Below are positions 8,475 through 17,445 of a DNA stretch of 64,000 nt, one piece after another. A model generated the notes under the pieces. The model had not been told where the DNA came from. It did not search any database and saw only the letters and a program-made list of their open reading frames with translations. The stretch's first letter is position 1. The number at the start of each line of letters is the position of its first letter. The DNA lies in the NCBI GenBank assembly GCA_023667045.1, contig JAMPAU010000001.1, positions 887,176 to 951,175 on the forward strand. The letters run 5' to 3'. The translations under genes and the position numbers were made by a program. Origin of the DNA: Ruminococcus flavefaciens (GTDB taxonomy: Bacteria > Bacillota > Clostridia > Oscillospirales > Ruminococcaceae).

Positions 8475-8507
8475 TAAAAAAACCACAGTATCATCTGACA
8501 CTGTGGT
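8475..8507 (-). terminator. Terminator of Fic operon
   Basis: Stem ACCACAGT/ACTGTGGT with a 10-base loop. On the minus strand it is followed by a T run. Confidence 0.8.
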
Positions 8508-8528
8508 TTAGTATTACTCAATTATATA

Positions 8529-9155
8529 TTAAAGTTCACTAGTACGGTAAACGGAGTACCCCTCATAGTGATAGCTTGCATCTATACCCTTCATATAAAT
8601 CTCACGTTCATTTATTTTATCAGTCAAGGCATTTTTCAATAAATACTTTATCTCAATATCCTTAATGGGACTTCTCTCCATAGCAAGAAGATAGTCTTCC
8701 TTGTCTACCATACTCCAGTCTACAACCATATTGATTTCTTTTTTAAGAATACAGTCAAGCCATATGCGTGTGCTGCGACCGTTGCCCTCTCTGAATGGGT
8801 GGGCAATATTCATCTCTACATACTTTTCTATAATCTCATCAAAAGTTGATTGGGGCATTTCCTCAATATGCTTCAACGCTGTTTCAAGGTACATTACAGG
8901 AGCAAAGCGGAAACTTCCCTTTGCAATATTGACCGTCCTGACTTTACCTGCAAAATCATATATATCTTCAAAAAGAAATCTATGAATCTCTGCCAGTGCC
9001 TTGAAACTACCAGCAGTCAAGTTATTCAGAATACCGCTCTCAAACAGTTCTATCGCCTTTGTCTTGCTGATTTTTTCTTCTGTTCTGGCAAGTTCTGCCG
9101 AATCGGTTATACCCAGTCTGTTTTCCAATGCCATACGAAAATCATCTCCCGTCAA
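8529..9155 (-). CDS. Fic/DOC family protein
   Basis: Fic proteins transfer AMP or other phosphate-containing groups to target proteins and often act as toxins or regulators. The catalytic motif HPFREGNGRSTR is complete at about 118-129. Upstream is the usual flap region (FRFAPVMYLETALKHIEEMP). 208 residues from a TTG, or 201 from ATG at 9134. No clear inhibitory (S/T)xxxE(G/N) helix is seen, so if it is toxic an antitoxin might be another gene of the operon; I do not recognise one. It is the last gene of the minus-strand operon that begins at 13433, followed by a terminator. Confidence 0.8.
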   Translation of the reverse strand: MTGDDFRMALENRLGITDSAELARTEEKISKTKAIELFESGILNNLTAGSFKALAEIHRFLFEDIYDFAGKVRTVNIAKGSFRFAPVMYLETALKHIEEMPQSTFDEIIEKYVEMNIAHPFREGNGRSTRIWLDCILKKEINMVVDWSMVDKEDYLLAMERSPIKDIEIKYLLKNALTDKINEREIYMKGIDASYHYEGYSVYRTSEL

Positions 9156-9170
9156 ATAATCATCTTATTA

Positions 9171-9641
9171 TTACTTCATACCCCAATGCACACTCTTTCT
9201 GTCATAAGTATCTTGTATGCTAACCAGTCTTAACTCATAAAACTTATTCTGAATATTATTGGACTTGATTTCACAAATATCCTTGCAACCATACGGAAGA
9301 TACCCAAGTTTCTCTCTTGATAATATTATAAAATAATTATCAGAATCTTTAAACAACGATACTATATTATCTGCTCTTAATACAGCATCGCCCTCATCTA
9401 TAACAAGAATGCAACCGCTAAATGTCCTAAAATCCTCTGCATTAAAAAACCTCTTTATCGGAATATTGCACTTTAAGTCTATGCCCGAACTGTCGCCATA
9501 AAGCTGGTACTTCATTATATAGTTTGCAAATGTTGACTTACCCGTTCCGCTGTCTCCACGAATAATAGTGTACTTTTTCTTTACTTCAAATACAAATCTG
9601 ACACGTTTAGTAGTAAGTTCGATATTATAATTACCTGTCAT
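9171..9641 (-). CDS. Small P-loop NTPase, unknown role
   Basis: 156 residues. Walker A GDSGTGKST lies at about 29-37 and a Walker B-like CILVIDEGDA at about 77-86. The protein is little more than a minimal nucleotide-binding core, with no fused effector domain. RBS AGAGG is placed before the ATG. The preceding gene's TAG stop is only a few bases upstream, so the two are probably coupled. A motor or kinase role in this operon is possible; no substrate can be named. Confidence 0.65.
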   Translation of the reverse strand: MTGNYNIELTTKRVRFVFEVKKKYTIIRGDSGTGKSTFANYIMKYQLYGDSSGIDLKCNIPIKRFFNAEDFRTFSGCILVIDEGDAVLRADNIVSLFKDSDNYFIILSREKLGYLPYGCKDICEIKSNNIQNKFYELRLVSIQDTYDRKSVHWGMK

Positions 9642-9649
9642 AATAACCT

Positions 9650-10102
9650 CTACCCCTCGCTACTAATATCTGAATAAGCCTTAATCAACTCAATATGATT
9701 ATTAACAACAGTATTATTATTTAGTACCAAAATAGGCTTCTTCCAGCCATATTTATACAAACTCACAAACCTTGCTGAAACTAAGCAACGTTCATCATCT
9801 TCTACAAGAATTTCTAAAAGCAAAGGTATACAGTTATCACCAAGTGAAACCAAATTAACCGCCTTATCAGTATACTTCATTACAATTAAGCCTTTCGCTC
9901 CACTGGAAATATCTGTTATCGGCATACCTCCCAAAACCGGCGATAATACCATATTTTCATTGACAACTTCACTATTATCAATTTCCTTAATCACTCGTTT
10001 AGAAAACTCAGTACAGTAATACTCGTCACTAAGCTGATTGTCAAACCAACCGTCAGCAATACTTAACTCATCTTCCGTGTGACCAAAATATATCTTTAAC
10101 AT
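9650..10102 (-). CDS. DUF4869-like hypothetical protein
   Basis: 150 residues from ATG at 10102 (MLKIYFGHTEDELS), resembling from memory the DUF4869 family, which often precedes a small ATPase gene. That assignment is uncertain. No membrane segment or catalytic motif is seen. The frame ends in TAG at 9650-9652, followed four codons later by TGA, so the C-terminus would change little if TAG were read through. It is coupled to the P-loop gene by about 8 bases. Confidence 0.55.
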   Translation of the reverse strand: MLKIYFGHTEDELSIADGWFDNQLSDEYYCTEFSKRVIKEIDNSEVVNENMVLSPVLGGMPITDISSGAKGLIVMKYTDKAVNLVSLGDNCIPLLLEILVEDDERCLVSARFVSLYKYGWKKPILVLNNNTVVNNHIELIKAYSDISSEG

Positions 10103-10155
10103 ACGGCTCACCGTATACCTTTCGGCAAAGTCCTTTTCACTAATATCACCCCAAA

Positions 10156-11836
10156 TTATTCTGCAAGTTTCACACAGCAGGATTTCTGATAAAAAGCTAC
10201 CCCATATTTTAAGATTTTCTGATAGCAGTCCTGTTTAAGTTTCATATCATACTGCTTTTCCTCAATCTGTACAAGAGCCTCACTGCATTTTTTATCAATG
10301 TCGGCAAACCTATCAGCAACTTTGACTTCAATAATTATCGCTAATTTATGCCGTCTGCGTTCAAGTATCATAATATCGCTTCGTCCAAGACCACTTTCAC
10401 GGTTGAATTCTATCTGATACCCCTTAAAGCCTGATACAAGACCTGTAAGAAAACCGTGATAATAATTTTCTTTGCCGTCATAGTAACTGATTGATTCTTC
10501 CAGCCAGTCACACAAAATATCTTCAAATACTTCACAACTGCCGTTAATTACTGCATTAAATAAATCCTCTCTTGATGTAGCCTTGACCTTTTCGTCAAAC
10601 CACTGCTGAATAGTATTTCGGTAGATACTGCGTACTTCACGGTTTGGAATACACATTTCCGCATAAATTATGTCGTCCTGCAAAAACATACGTATCTGTT
10701 TGAGATACCCCGTAAACAGCAGAAAACTCCATATATAACTGCTGTTGACATTGATATTCTGATAAGTAATATCTTCATAGACGGGAGCAATTACTGTACC
10801 GCCGTTAATAAGTTCTTCAACAGTACCGTGTGTAACTTCGTCACCGTTAATCATAAGATTGTGAATTATATCATTTGAACTTGTATTGCTCCAGTAAGGC
10901 TGAATCAAAGCGTTATGATTAGCTTTTGCATCTGATATGAAGTACAAAACACTCCACGGATTATAAATTTCAGTCTCACCGAATAAATAACCGTCATACC
11001 ATTGTTTCATATCGGAGAACCTATCTGCAACGCCATAATCTTCCGTTGCTTTTTTAACTTCTTTCTCAGTAAATCCAAAGTATTCACTGTAATCAAGAGT
11101 TGTAATACTGTTCACTTTCAGATGATTCAGACCTGTAAAAATACTTTCTTTTGAAATCCTCAGACAGCCTGTAAGTATGCCAAATTCAAGGGAATTATTC
11201 GTCTTTAACGCACTTTCAAAAGCTGAACGGATAAGGTCTGTCATCTGATTATAGAATCCTCTGAAATATGAATTTTCCAAAGGTATATCATATTCATCTA
11301 TAAGAATAATAACTTTCTTCTGATACACTTTATAAAGACAGTCACTTAAAAAACGTATGGCATTTATATATATAATATCCTCAGCAGTTCCATAAAAAAT
11401 CTCTTTAAACCTTTCAACATCTGTCGGATATAATTCACTTGATTCAATCAGATTACAATGACGGTTAAACTCATTTGTAATAATATTTCTGTACTCATAA
11501 AATGCCTGTTCATAACTGGGTTGTTTCATACTCTTTAAAGAAATATTTATAACAGGGTACTGTCCCTGATACGCCCGATATTTTTCACCTGCCGATGAGA
11601 TGTTCAGTCCATCAAAAAGATAGGAATTATCTGTATCTGTCTTTTCAAAATAATACTGAAGCATACTCATATTGAGAGTTTTACCGAAACGTCTTGGACG
11701 TGTGTACAGATTGACTGCACCTCCGTTATCAAGAATATCACGTATCAGAAGCGTTTTATCAACGTAATAGTACCCCTCATCTATCAGCTTTTTTTAAATT
11801 CTCAATTCCTATCGGAATCGGCTTGAAATCTGACAT
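10156..11836 (-). pseudogene. AAA-ATPase / PD-(D/E)XK protein, +1 frameshift in A7 tract
   Basis: A second copy of the AAA-ATPase-like plus DUF1703 nuclease-fold family. The start is ATG at 11836 (MSDFKPIPIGIENLKK). After codon 16 the frame fails at a run of seven A (plus strand T run, 11789-11795); with six A it would read ENLKKLIDEGYYYVDKTLL and continue without a break. The downstream frame holds the P-loop RPRRFGKT, Walker B VIILIDEYD and a PD-(D/E)XK-like GRSDIMIL...AIIIEVKV. The restored length is about 559 residues. Slippage, mutation or a sequencing error are all possible. Confidence 0.8.
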
Positions 11837-11864
11837 ACTTTGCCTCACTTTCTGCCCTCGCATT

Positions 11865-13433
11865 TTACTTGCACATCTTCTCAATCTTACATCTATGTTT
11901 CTTTGTTTTCTCGGAATAGCTGATACCCACAAGCAAAACTTCACCTGAATAGTCTTGCAGACAGTCACAATAATTTTTCTGCTTTATCTGATTTATAGCA
12001 GAATCAACGGTCTTATTATACTTCAACTCTGCAATGATTGCTGGATAACTGCAATTCTTTCTCGGAATAAAAACAAGGTCTGCAAAACCCTTTCCTGCCG
12101 GCATTTCTCTGTAAATACTGTAATAATCTCTCGCTGAATAGTATGCAAAAGAGACAGTACAGGACAATGAATGCTCGTTGTTATACTGTAAAACGGAGAC
12201 ATTATCCTGATGTGCCTGTTCCATCATTTCTGCAACCTTTTCTTCATCGAATGCAAGTGTAGCACGGAGCAACTCGTCTGACTGGCGAATTAAAGTCATA
12301 ACGGTCTCCCAACCGCCGTCCTCAATGGAATTTATAAACTCCTGCTGAATCTCGCTGTTAGGAATCCACACTTCTTTATTATAAAAATCGTAAGTAAGAT
12401 ACCCCAAATGTACAAGCAAAGTCAGCACGTCATCTGCACTGTTGAATGTAGTCATATCGTTCTGAAACTTTGAAAAATTAACCTTAATCTTCTCACCTGC
12501 TATCATTCTTGTGACCTTATCTTTCAAGCCGTCAAAATCCTTTTTGATGTACACTTTCAAAGCCTCGTAAGTCTCTGTAGAAGTCCAGTAGCTATCATAA
12601 TCGTGACCTGTCATAGACATTACAACCGAACGTGGATTATATATAGAAAGTCCCTTGAGATTGTACCCGTCATACCAGCGTTTTGTTTCATCAAAAGACA
12701 TATCATATTTTTCACACAATTCTTTTACTTCATCTTCTGTAAATCCTGTAAACTCTCCATATTCACGAGCATTAGTCATTGAAATTTCTGTAAACATATT
12801 CAAAGCGGAATGTTCGCCGTACTTCTTAATCGGCAGAATACCCGTCATATAGACGAGAGAGGCAAAACTCTGGTCTTTAAGGAGATTACGCAGAAAATCA
12901 AGGTACTTCGTCTGCGATGCAATATCATTCTTGTGGATTCTGAAAATGCAGTCCCACTCGTCTATGATGAAAACAAAAGAAATGCCTGTCTGCTCGAAAA
13001 TAGCTGAAATCACCTTTGTTAAGGTCTCACGTCTTGGATAATTGACATCTGGAAAATCTTTTTTAAGTTCATATATCAAATCGTCCTGAATAAACTTAAT
13101 CATCTCGTCCATATTTTTAGAATCGGTCAGGAACTCAACCATATTGATATGAATTACATTGTACTTGTTTAAGTGTTTCTCGAATGAATCTGCCTTTGCA
13201 ATTTTCAGACCGCTGAACATCTCTCTTGAATCACATCCCCGACTGTAATAAGCCGTCAACATATCGGCGGTTATAGACTTGCCGAAACGTCTTGGTCTGC
13301 TTATGCAGATATACTTTTGTGTTGTGCGTAAAATATCATTAGTATGCTTGATAATCATACTTTTATCCACATAAATTTTGGAGTTCAAAGCTTCTTGAAA
13401 TAATATATTCTTAGGATTAAGATAAATACCCAT
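11865..13433 (-). CDS. AAA-ATPase-like protein with PD-(D/E)XK (DUF1703) domain
   Basis: 522 residues from ATG at 13433 with RBS GGAGG. Variant Walker A SRPRRFGKS is at 45-53, Walker B FVFIIDEWD at 153-161, and a C-terminal nuclease-fold signature GFADLVFIP...IAELKYNK lies near 450-475. This family is abundant in gut Firmicutes and Bacteroidetes; its function is not established, but the ATPase plus nuclease fold suggests defence, DNA processing or mobile-element biology. It is the first gene of a five-gene operon and is divergent from an XRE regulator whose operator overlaps this promoter. Confidence 0.85.
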   Translation of the reverse strand: MGIYLNPKNILFQEALNSKIYVDKSMIIKHTNDILRTTQKYICISRPRRFGKSITADMLTAYYSRGCDSREMFSGLKIAKADSFEKHLNKYNVIHINMVEFLTDSKNMDEMIKFIQDDLIYELKKDFPDVNYPRRETLTKVISAIFEQTGISFVFIIDEWDCIFRIHKNDIASQTKYLDFLRNLLKDQSFASLVYMTGILPIKKYGEHSALNMFTEISMTNAREYGEFTGFTEDEVKELCEKYDMSFDETKRWYDGYNLKGLSIYNPRSVVMSMTGHDYDSYWTSTETYEALKVYIKKDFDGLKDKVTRMIAGEKIKVNFSKFQNDMTTFNSADDVLTLLVHLGYLTYDFYNKEVWIPNSEIQQEFINSIEDGGWETVMTLIRQSDELLRATLAFDEEKVAEMMEQAHQDNVSVLQYNNEHSLSCTVSFAYYSARDYYSIYREMPAGKGFADLVFIPRKNCSYPAIIAELKYNKTVDSAINQIKQKNYCDCLQDYSGEVLLVGISYSEKTKKHRCKIEKMCK

Positions 13434-13479
13434 ATTAATACCTCCGTTTCTTACAGAACCCATACTACTCGTCACTTTT

Positions 13480-13508
13480 ATTATACCACATATCTGAGAA
13501 TTTTTCAA
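13480..13508 (-). promoter_or_regulatory. Promoter of AAA/Fic operon
   Basis: Minus strand TTGAAA, 17 bases, TATAAT. One TGAGAAT half-site (13495-13501) sits in the spacer beside the -35. Confidence 0.8.
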
Positions 13509-13528
13509 TATATTCTCATAGTGAGAAT
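13495..13528. promoter_or_regulatory. Probable XRE operator (three half-sites)
   Basis: A perfect dyad ATTCTCA-tag-TGAGAAT at 13512-13528 and another TGAGAAT at 13495-13501, placed between the divergent XRE gene and the AAA operon and overlapping the latter's promoter. Confidence 0.65.
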
Positions 13529-13623
13529 TAAAGTTTATCACTCAATTTTACATCTACAAGAATATAGTGATTTGCCTTAAAATAATAATATATACTATTA
13601 TAAAAGTGAGGAGTAAAAACATT

Positions 13624-13962
13624 ATGGAATTAGAATCAAATTTCGTTACAGAACGCATGAATCAGCTTCTTCAGGAGCGTAACTGGACAGTCTATCGTCT
13701 TGCAAAGGAATCAGACCTTGCATATTCGTCTCTTAACAACATCTTCGTGAGAAACACCGTCCCAAGCGTTCTGACACTGGAAAAGATATGCAGTGGATTT
13801 CAGATAACGCTGTCGCAGTTCTTTGAACCCGATACCCCTATTATTGCCAACTCCGATATGCTCTCAACTGACGAGCGTGACATTATTGACACCTACCGTA
13901 CACTCTGCAAATCGGACAGACAGCTTTTCAAAGCCTACCTTGACGGTTTGGCAAAAAGATAA
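13624..13962 (+). CDS. Small XRE-family regulator
   Basis: 112 residues from ATG at 13624 with RBS GAGGAG; a longer upstream frame is not needed. HTH core: VYRLAKESDLAYSSLNNIF, then LEKICSGFQITLSQFF, the common layout of short Firmicute repressors. The C-terminal part (DERDIIDTYRTLCKSDRQ) is a short helical tail. Divergent from the AAA/Fic operon, with a shared dyad in the 190-base gap, so it probably represses that operon and itself. A terminator follows. Confidence 0.8.
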   Translation: MELESNFVTERMNQLLQERNWTVYRLAKESDLAYSSLNNIFVRNTVPSVLTLEKICSGFQITLSQFFEPDTPIIANSDMLSTDERDIIDTYRTLCKSDRQLFKAYLDGLAKR

Positions 13963-13966
13963 CCAC

Positions 13967-14005
13967 AACCGCATTTACTCAAAATACAGAGTAAGTGCGG
14001 TTTTT
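13967..14005 (+). terminator. Terminator after small XRE gene
   Basis: Long stem AACCGCATTTACTC/GAGTAAGTGCGGTT with a T run. Confidence 0.8.
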
Positions 14006-14040
14006 CATCATAAAAAATCATCTCGCATATATAAATATTA

Positions 14041-14066
14041 AAAGACTGCTTTTTACGGCAGTCTTT
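14041..14066. terminator. Bidirectional terminator beside spoIIID
   Basis: AAAGACTGC/GCAGTCTTT stem with T-rich flank on both strands; it serves spoIIID on the minus strand. Confidence 0.7.
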
Positions 14067-14071
14067 TCTGT

Positions 14072-14350
14072 TTAATATTTATATTTCATTTTGTTTTCTG
14101 CAATCTTTTCATATTTAAGTTTGGTAGCCATTCCGCCACGTATGTGACGTTCCTGCTTGTTTATTTCGAGTATATCCTTAACCTGTGCATAAAGTGCCGG
14201 ATTTTCCTTTTTAAGACGTTCGCTCACATCTTTATGTACAGTGCTTTTTGAAATGCCGAATTTTTTAGCGGCAGCACGTACAGTTGATTTATTTTCTATT
14301 ATGTACTGCCCAAGAATTACAGCTCTCTGGTCAGGTAGTTGTTTCAACAT
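14072..14350 (-). CDS. spoIIID: Sporulation transcriptional regulator SpoIIID
   Basis: 92 residues, the normal size. It is a DNA-binding protein of the mother cell that switches genes from the sigma-E to the sigma-K programme. The HTH is visible as STVRAAAKKFGISKSTVHKD, followed by the basic C-terminus that contacts DNA. The start is ATG at 14350 after AAGGAGGG; a longer upstream frame is not supported. It stands alone, divergent from the paralogous unknown pair. Its presence fits a Clostridia-class ancestry, whether or not this strain still makes spores. Confidence 0.92.
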   Translation of the reverse strand: MLKQLPDQRAVILGQYIIENKSTVRAAAKKFGISKSTVHKDVSERLKKENPALYAQVKDILEINKQERHIRGGMATKLKYEKIAENKMKYKY

Positions 14351-14446
14351 TATGGTTATCCCTCCTTTGCTGTTCAGCGGTTCTGTAAATGTATATGCTG
14401 AAAAAACGCTAAAAAGAATAATTTTTGTAATAATTTTACAGTTCAA

Positions 14447-14475
14447 TTGACAGCGCATAAACTTCATGATATAAT
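14447..14475 (+). promoter_or_regulatory. Consensus promoter of paralogue pair
   Basis: TTGACA, 17 bases, TATAAT, 34 bases before the ATG at 14509. Confidence 0.85.
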
Positions 14476-14508
14476 AAAATTAATACAAAACAAGGAGAAT
14501 AAATTATT

Positions 14509-14904
14509 ATGATAGCTGAATTTTCAAATCCGCCAAGCAAAAGAATATATATACTTATTGAATTACTGGAAGAAACAGAAATATCAAATAAAAAATATAA
14601 TTCCATAACTTTTTCAAACTCCAAAGCTGAAAATGACAATGCCATTCAGAACCTGCTATACAACGCAATAGAAACTTTATCAGAAAAAAGCGGTATGACT
14701 TCACACGACATCGAAAGAACCCTAAACGACGTTGTTGTAAATGACGATATGAGACTGAATATAGTTCATTTCTGCAATAATATAAATGACTGGCTTATTA
14801 CCGGCGATAAAAAAATACTTAAAGAAGTCCTTATTAAAAATATATCGGACAAAAACCATGACAGCGATTTACAGGCTATAGAAAACTGGTACACCAGTGA
14901 ATAA
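14509..14904 (+). CDS. Hypothetical protein, paralogue A
   Basis: 131 residues with RBS AAGGAG. Family not recognised. Mostly helical by composition and acidic, with no signal peptide. It shares a full-length pattern with the next gene: N-terminal IxxxIELLEET, central NLLYNAIE, TSHDIE, then NDWLITGDKKILKEVL and a closing LQAIENWY. Its stop precedes the next ATG by one base, so the pair is one transcript created by tandem duplication. Confidence 0.65.
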   Translation: MIAEFSNPPSKRIYILIELLEETEISNKKYNSITFSNSKAENDNAIQNLLYNAIETLSEKSGMTSHDIERTLNDVVVNDDMRLNIVHFCNNINDWLITGDKKILKEVLIKNISDKNHDSDLQAIENWYTSE

Positions 14905-14905
14905 T

Positions 14906-15304
14906 ATGGCAGAAAATAAAAACACTCCATACGGCGAAAGCATGAAAATCTATGAAATAATTGAAGTGCTTAAAGAAACAGAACGTCTGCATAATGTACA
15001 CCCTCTTATATCGCCTGAAAAAACAGCTTATCAGAATGTCGCAAAAGCTAAAAATTTACTGAAAAATGCTATAGAAAAAACCGCTGATAACACAGAAATT
15101 ACACCACATTCTGTAGAGGAAAAAATGACAAGATATATAACCAATACCGTTACTGGCAGTAATCTGACAATTACAGACTGGTGCTATTATATTATTCAGT
15201 GGCTGACTACATCTGACAAAACTCAGATAAAAAATCTTCTAAAGGCAAATACAACATTCCAGTACCATGAATACGACCTTACCGCCATAAACAACTGGCA
15301 ATAA
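14906..15304 (+). CDS. Hypothetical protein, paralogue B
   Basis: 132 residues from ATG at 14906 (a GTG at 14897 could also serve). It matches paralogue A over its length: IYEIIEVLKETE, NLLKNAIE, TPHSVEE, YIIQWLTTSDKTQIKNLL and LTAINNWQ. The copies have diverged widely, so the duplication is old and both copies appear kept. No known domain. A bidirectional terminator follows. Confidence 0.65.
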   Translation: MAENKNTPYGESMKIYEIIEVLKETERLHNVHPLISPEKTAYQNVAKAKNLLKNAIEKTADNTEITPHSVEEKMTRYITNTVTGSNLTITDWCYYIIQWLTTSDKTQIKNLLKANTTFQYHEYDLTAINNWQ

Positions 15305-15308
15305 AAAA

Positions 15309-15345
15309 CCGTCCTGCTCACCATAAACAGAACGGCTTTTTTTTA
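15309..15345. terminator. Terminator shared by paralogue pair and sensor kinase
   Basis: CCGTCCTG/CAGAACGG stem with T runs on both sides. Confidence 0.75.
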
Positions 15346-16650
15346 TTTATTATTTTCTATAGGAAACTCAACCGTAAATACTGAACCCTTTCCCACTGTA
15401 CTTTCAACGTGTATCGTGCCGTTGTGATAAATAACTCCGTGCTTTACAATGGAAAGTCCCAGCCCAGTGCCTTTAATCTGCCTTGAATGGCTTTTGTCCA
15501 CACGGTAGAATCTTTCAAAGATACGGTTTATGTGTTCCGGAGGTATACCCATACCAGTATCGCTTACAGTAATAAGTATTTTATCCGGAATGTGCGAAAC
15601 TTTAACATCAACACGTCCGGAAACCTTATTATATTTTATAGCATTGTCGCATAGATTATATATTATTTCGTCGATAATAGTTCTGTTGCATGAAAATATG
15701 ACGTGTTCGCCGGTAAGACTAAGCTGTATGTCTTTCTTTGAGGCATTGTGCTGTAACCTTTCAATGACTTCTCCGGCAATGCTGTAAATATCCGTTTCGG
15801 TATTATCACGTGGTATTGAATTTTCGTCAAGTTTTGACAAGGAAACAATATCATTAATCAGAATAATAAGTCTTTCGGCTTCACTGCGTATATTCTGTCC
15901 GAACTGCCCCACATCTTCCGGCTTTACTATTCCGTTGGCGAGCATATCCGAAATACCGTAAATAGTAGTGAGGGGGGTTTTCAGTTCGTGGGAAACGTTA
16001 GAAGTAAACTCACGTCTCATAGTTTCAAGCTGTTGTTTTTCAGTCACGTCAAATATAAAGACAACTATTCCGTTAACTGTATCGGTTATATTTGAGGGAC
16101 TGGCTATAATTTCCCTGTCGCCGTCGGGCATTTTAAGAATACAGCTTGAATTTCTTCCGCCCATAGCATTCTGAATGCAGTGACGGAAAGTGTCCGAATT
16201 ATTAAGCAGATATATGCTGTTTCCGACGCTTACGTTTTCTGCGCCAAGAAGTCTCAATGCTCCCGAATTGCAAGAAAGTATATTGGTTCTTGTATCTGCA
16301 ATAACAATGCCCTCGCTCATGTTTTCGGTTATCAGACTGAGCTGTTCCCTACCGCTGATGACTTCATGTTTCTGACGGTTTATTTTTCCTTTCTGAGTAC
16401 GTATCTTACTGATAAGAGGATTTATTTCAGAATAACTTATTTTAGGGTCGTCGGGGTTTACCTCAATAAGAGGACGGGTAATTTTTACTGACAGCCCAAT
16501 TCCGAAAATCACGCTTATAAATACGGACACGGCAAATATCCCCAAATCTACAGCGATATTTTTATTGTCAAGTATATTCAGTAAAATCAATGTTACTGTC
16601 ACTGTTATTACGGCAGTTAAAACTATACTGTTAAATATTTTTCTGGTCAC
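15343..16650 (-). CDS. PhoR-type sensor histidine kinase
   Basis: 435 residues. Two TM helices (about 7-28 and 33-53) are joined by only a few residues, so there is almost no extracellular sensor. A PAS-like domain follows at about 105-195, then HisKA with FTSNVSHELKTPLTTI (phospho-His), and HATPase_c with N box DNAIKYN, DTGMGIP and GTGLGLSIVK. It autophosphorylates and passes phosphate to the regulator encoded just upstream; the genes overlap by 20 bases. Resembles PhoR/WalK-like kinases; the signal is not evident. Confidence 0.88.
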   Translation of the reverse strand: MTRKIFNSIVLTAVITVTVTLILLNILDNKNIAVDLGIFAVSVFISVIFGIGLSVKITRPLIEVNPDDPKISYSEINPLISKIRTQKGKINRQKHEVISGREQLSLITENMSEGIVIADTRTNILSCNSGALRLLGAENVSVGNSIYLLNNSDTFRHCIQNAMGGRNSSCILKMPDGDREIIASPSNITDTVNGIVVFIFDVTEKQQLETMRREFTSNVSHELKTPLTTIYGISDMLANGIVKPEDVGQFGQNIRSEAERLIILINDIVSLSKLDENSIPRDNTETDIYSIAGEVIERLQHNASKKDIQLSLTGEHVIFSCNRTIIDEIIYNLCDNAIKYNKVSGRVDVKVSHIPDKILITVSDTGMGIPPEHINRIFERFYRVDKSHSRQIKGTGLGLSIVKHGVIYHNGTIHVESTVGKGSVFTVEFPIENNK

Positions 16651-17326
16651 TTTCAGTTTCCTCCGCCTTGTATCCTACACCCCGAATAGTTCTGATTATA
16701 TCGCCGGATTTGCCGAGTTTTGACCGCAAAGTTCTTATATGCACATCAACTGTACGGCTCTCACCGGAAAAATCATATCCCCATATTTTCTGCAAAAGCG
16801 TATCACGTGAGTAAACCTCTCCTTTATTACGGACAAGCCACAGCAACAACTCATATTCCTTCAGCGTAAGATTTATATTTTCGCCGTCCGCAAAAACCTC
16901 ATGACGTGACGGATAAATACATATATCGCCGACAGAAAGAGAATTTTTTTCTGTGCTTTTGTCGTTGGTACGTCTGAGAAGTGCCTTTACACGTGAAAGA
17001 AGTTCCATAATACCGAAAGGCTTTGAAACGTAATCGTCCGCACCGCTGTCCAGTCCCTCGACTTTATCGTACTCAGTGTCTTTTGCGGTAAGCATTATAA
17101 CAGGAAGTCTTTTCGTTAAAGTATTAATGCGTATTTTCCGGAGTATAGAAAGTCCGTCCTCTTCCGGCAACATTATATCCAGTAAAACCAAATCCGGAAT
17201 TTTTTCACCCATAGCTTTCCAGAAATCCGACGGCAGTTCAAAGTTTTCAGTTTCAAGACCGGAATTATTAAGGGCATATGTAACGAAATTTCTTATTCCT
17301 GCATCGTCTTCAAGCAGATATATCAT
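16631..17326 (-). CDS. OmpR/PhoB-family response regulator
   Basis: 231 residues from ATG at 17326 after GGGAGG. The receiver domain has acidic EDD near the start and phospho-acceptor Asp in LVLLDIMLPEEDG, Thr/Lys in MLTAKD and SKPFG. The C-terminal winged helix includes YELLLWLVRNKGEVYSRD and RTVDVHIRTLRSKLG. Typical partner of the PhoR-type kinase downstream. A PhoB function is suggested by similarity only; no phosphate-uptake genes are adjacent. Confidence 0.9.
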   Translation of the reverse strand: MIYLLEDDAGIRNFVTYALNNSGLETENFELPSDFWKAMGEKIPDLVLLDIMLPEEDGLSILRKIRINTLTKRLPVIMLTAKDTEYDKVEGLDSGADDYVSKPFGIMELLSRVKALLRRTNDKSTEKNSLSVGDICIYPSRHEVFADGENINLTLKEYELLLWLVRNKGEVYSRDTLLQKIWGYDFSGESRTVDVHIRTLRSKLGKSGDIIRTIRGVGYKAEETESDQKNI

Positions 17327-17402
17327 ATTAAGTCCTCCCGACAAAAAATTTTTCCACTATATATAGTATACGTTTTTTTGTCGGAAAATGCAATACAGAC
17401 AC

Positions 17403-17436
17403 AAAAAAACTGCCGTACACAAAGCACAGCAGTTTT
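17403..17436 (-). terminator. Terminator of large anchored protein gene
   Basis: AAACTGC...GCAGTTT stem; T run on the minus strand. Confidence 0.65.
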
Positions 17437-17445
17437 GTTTATTAA

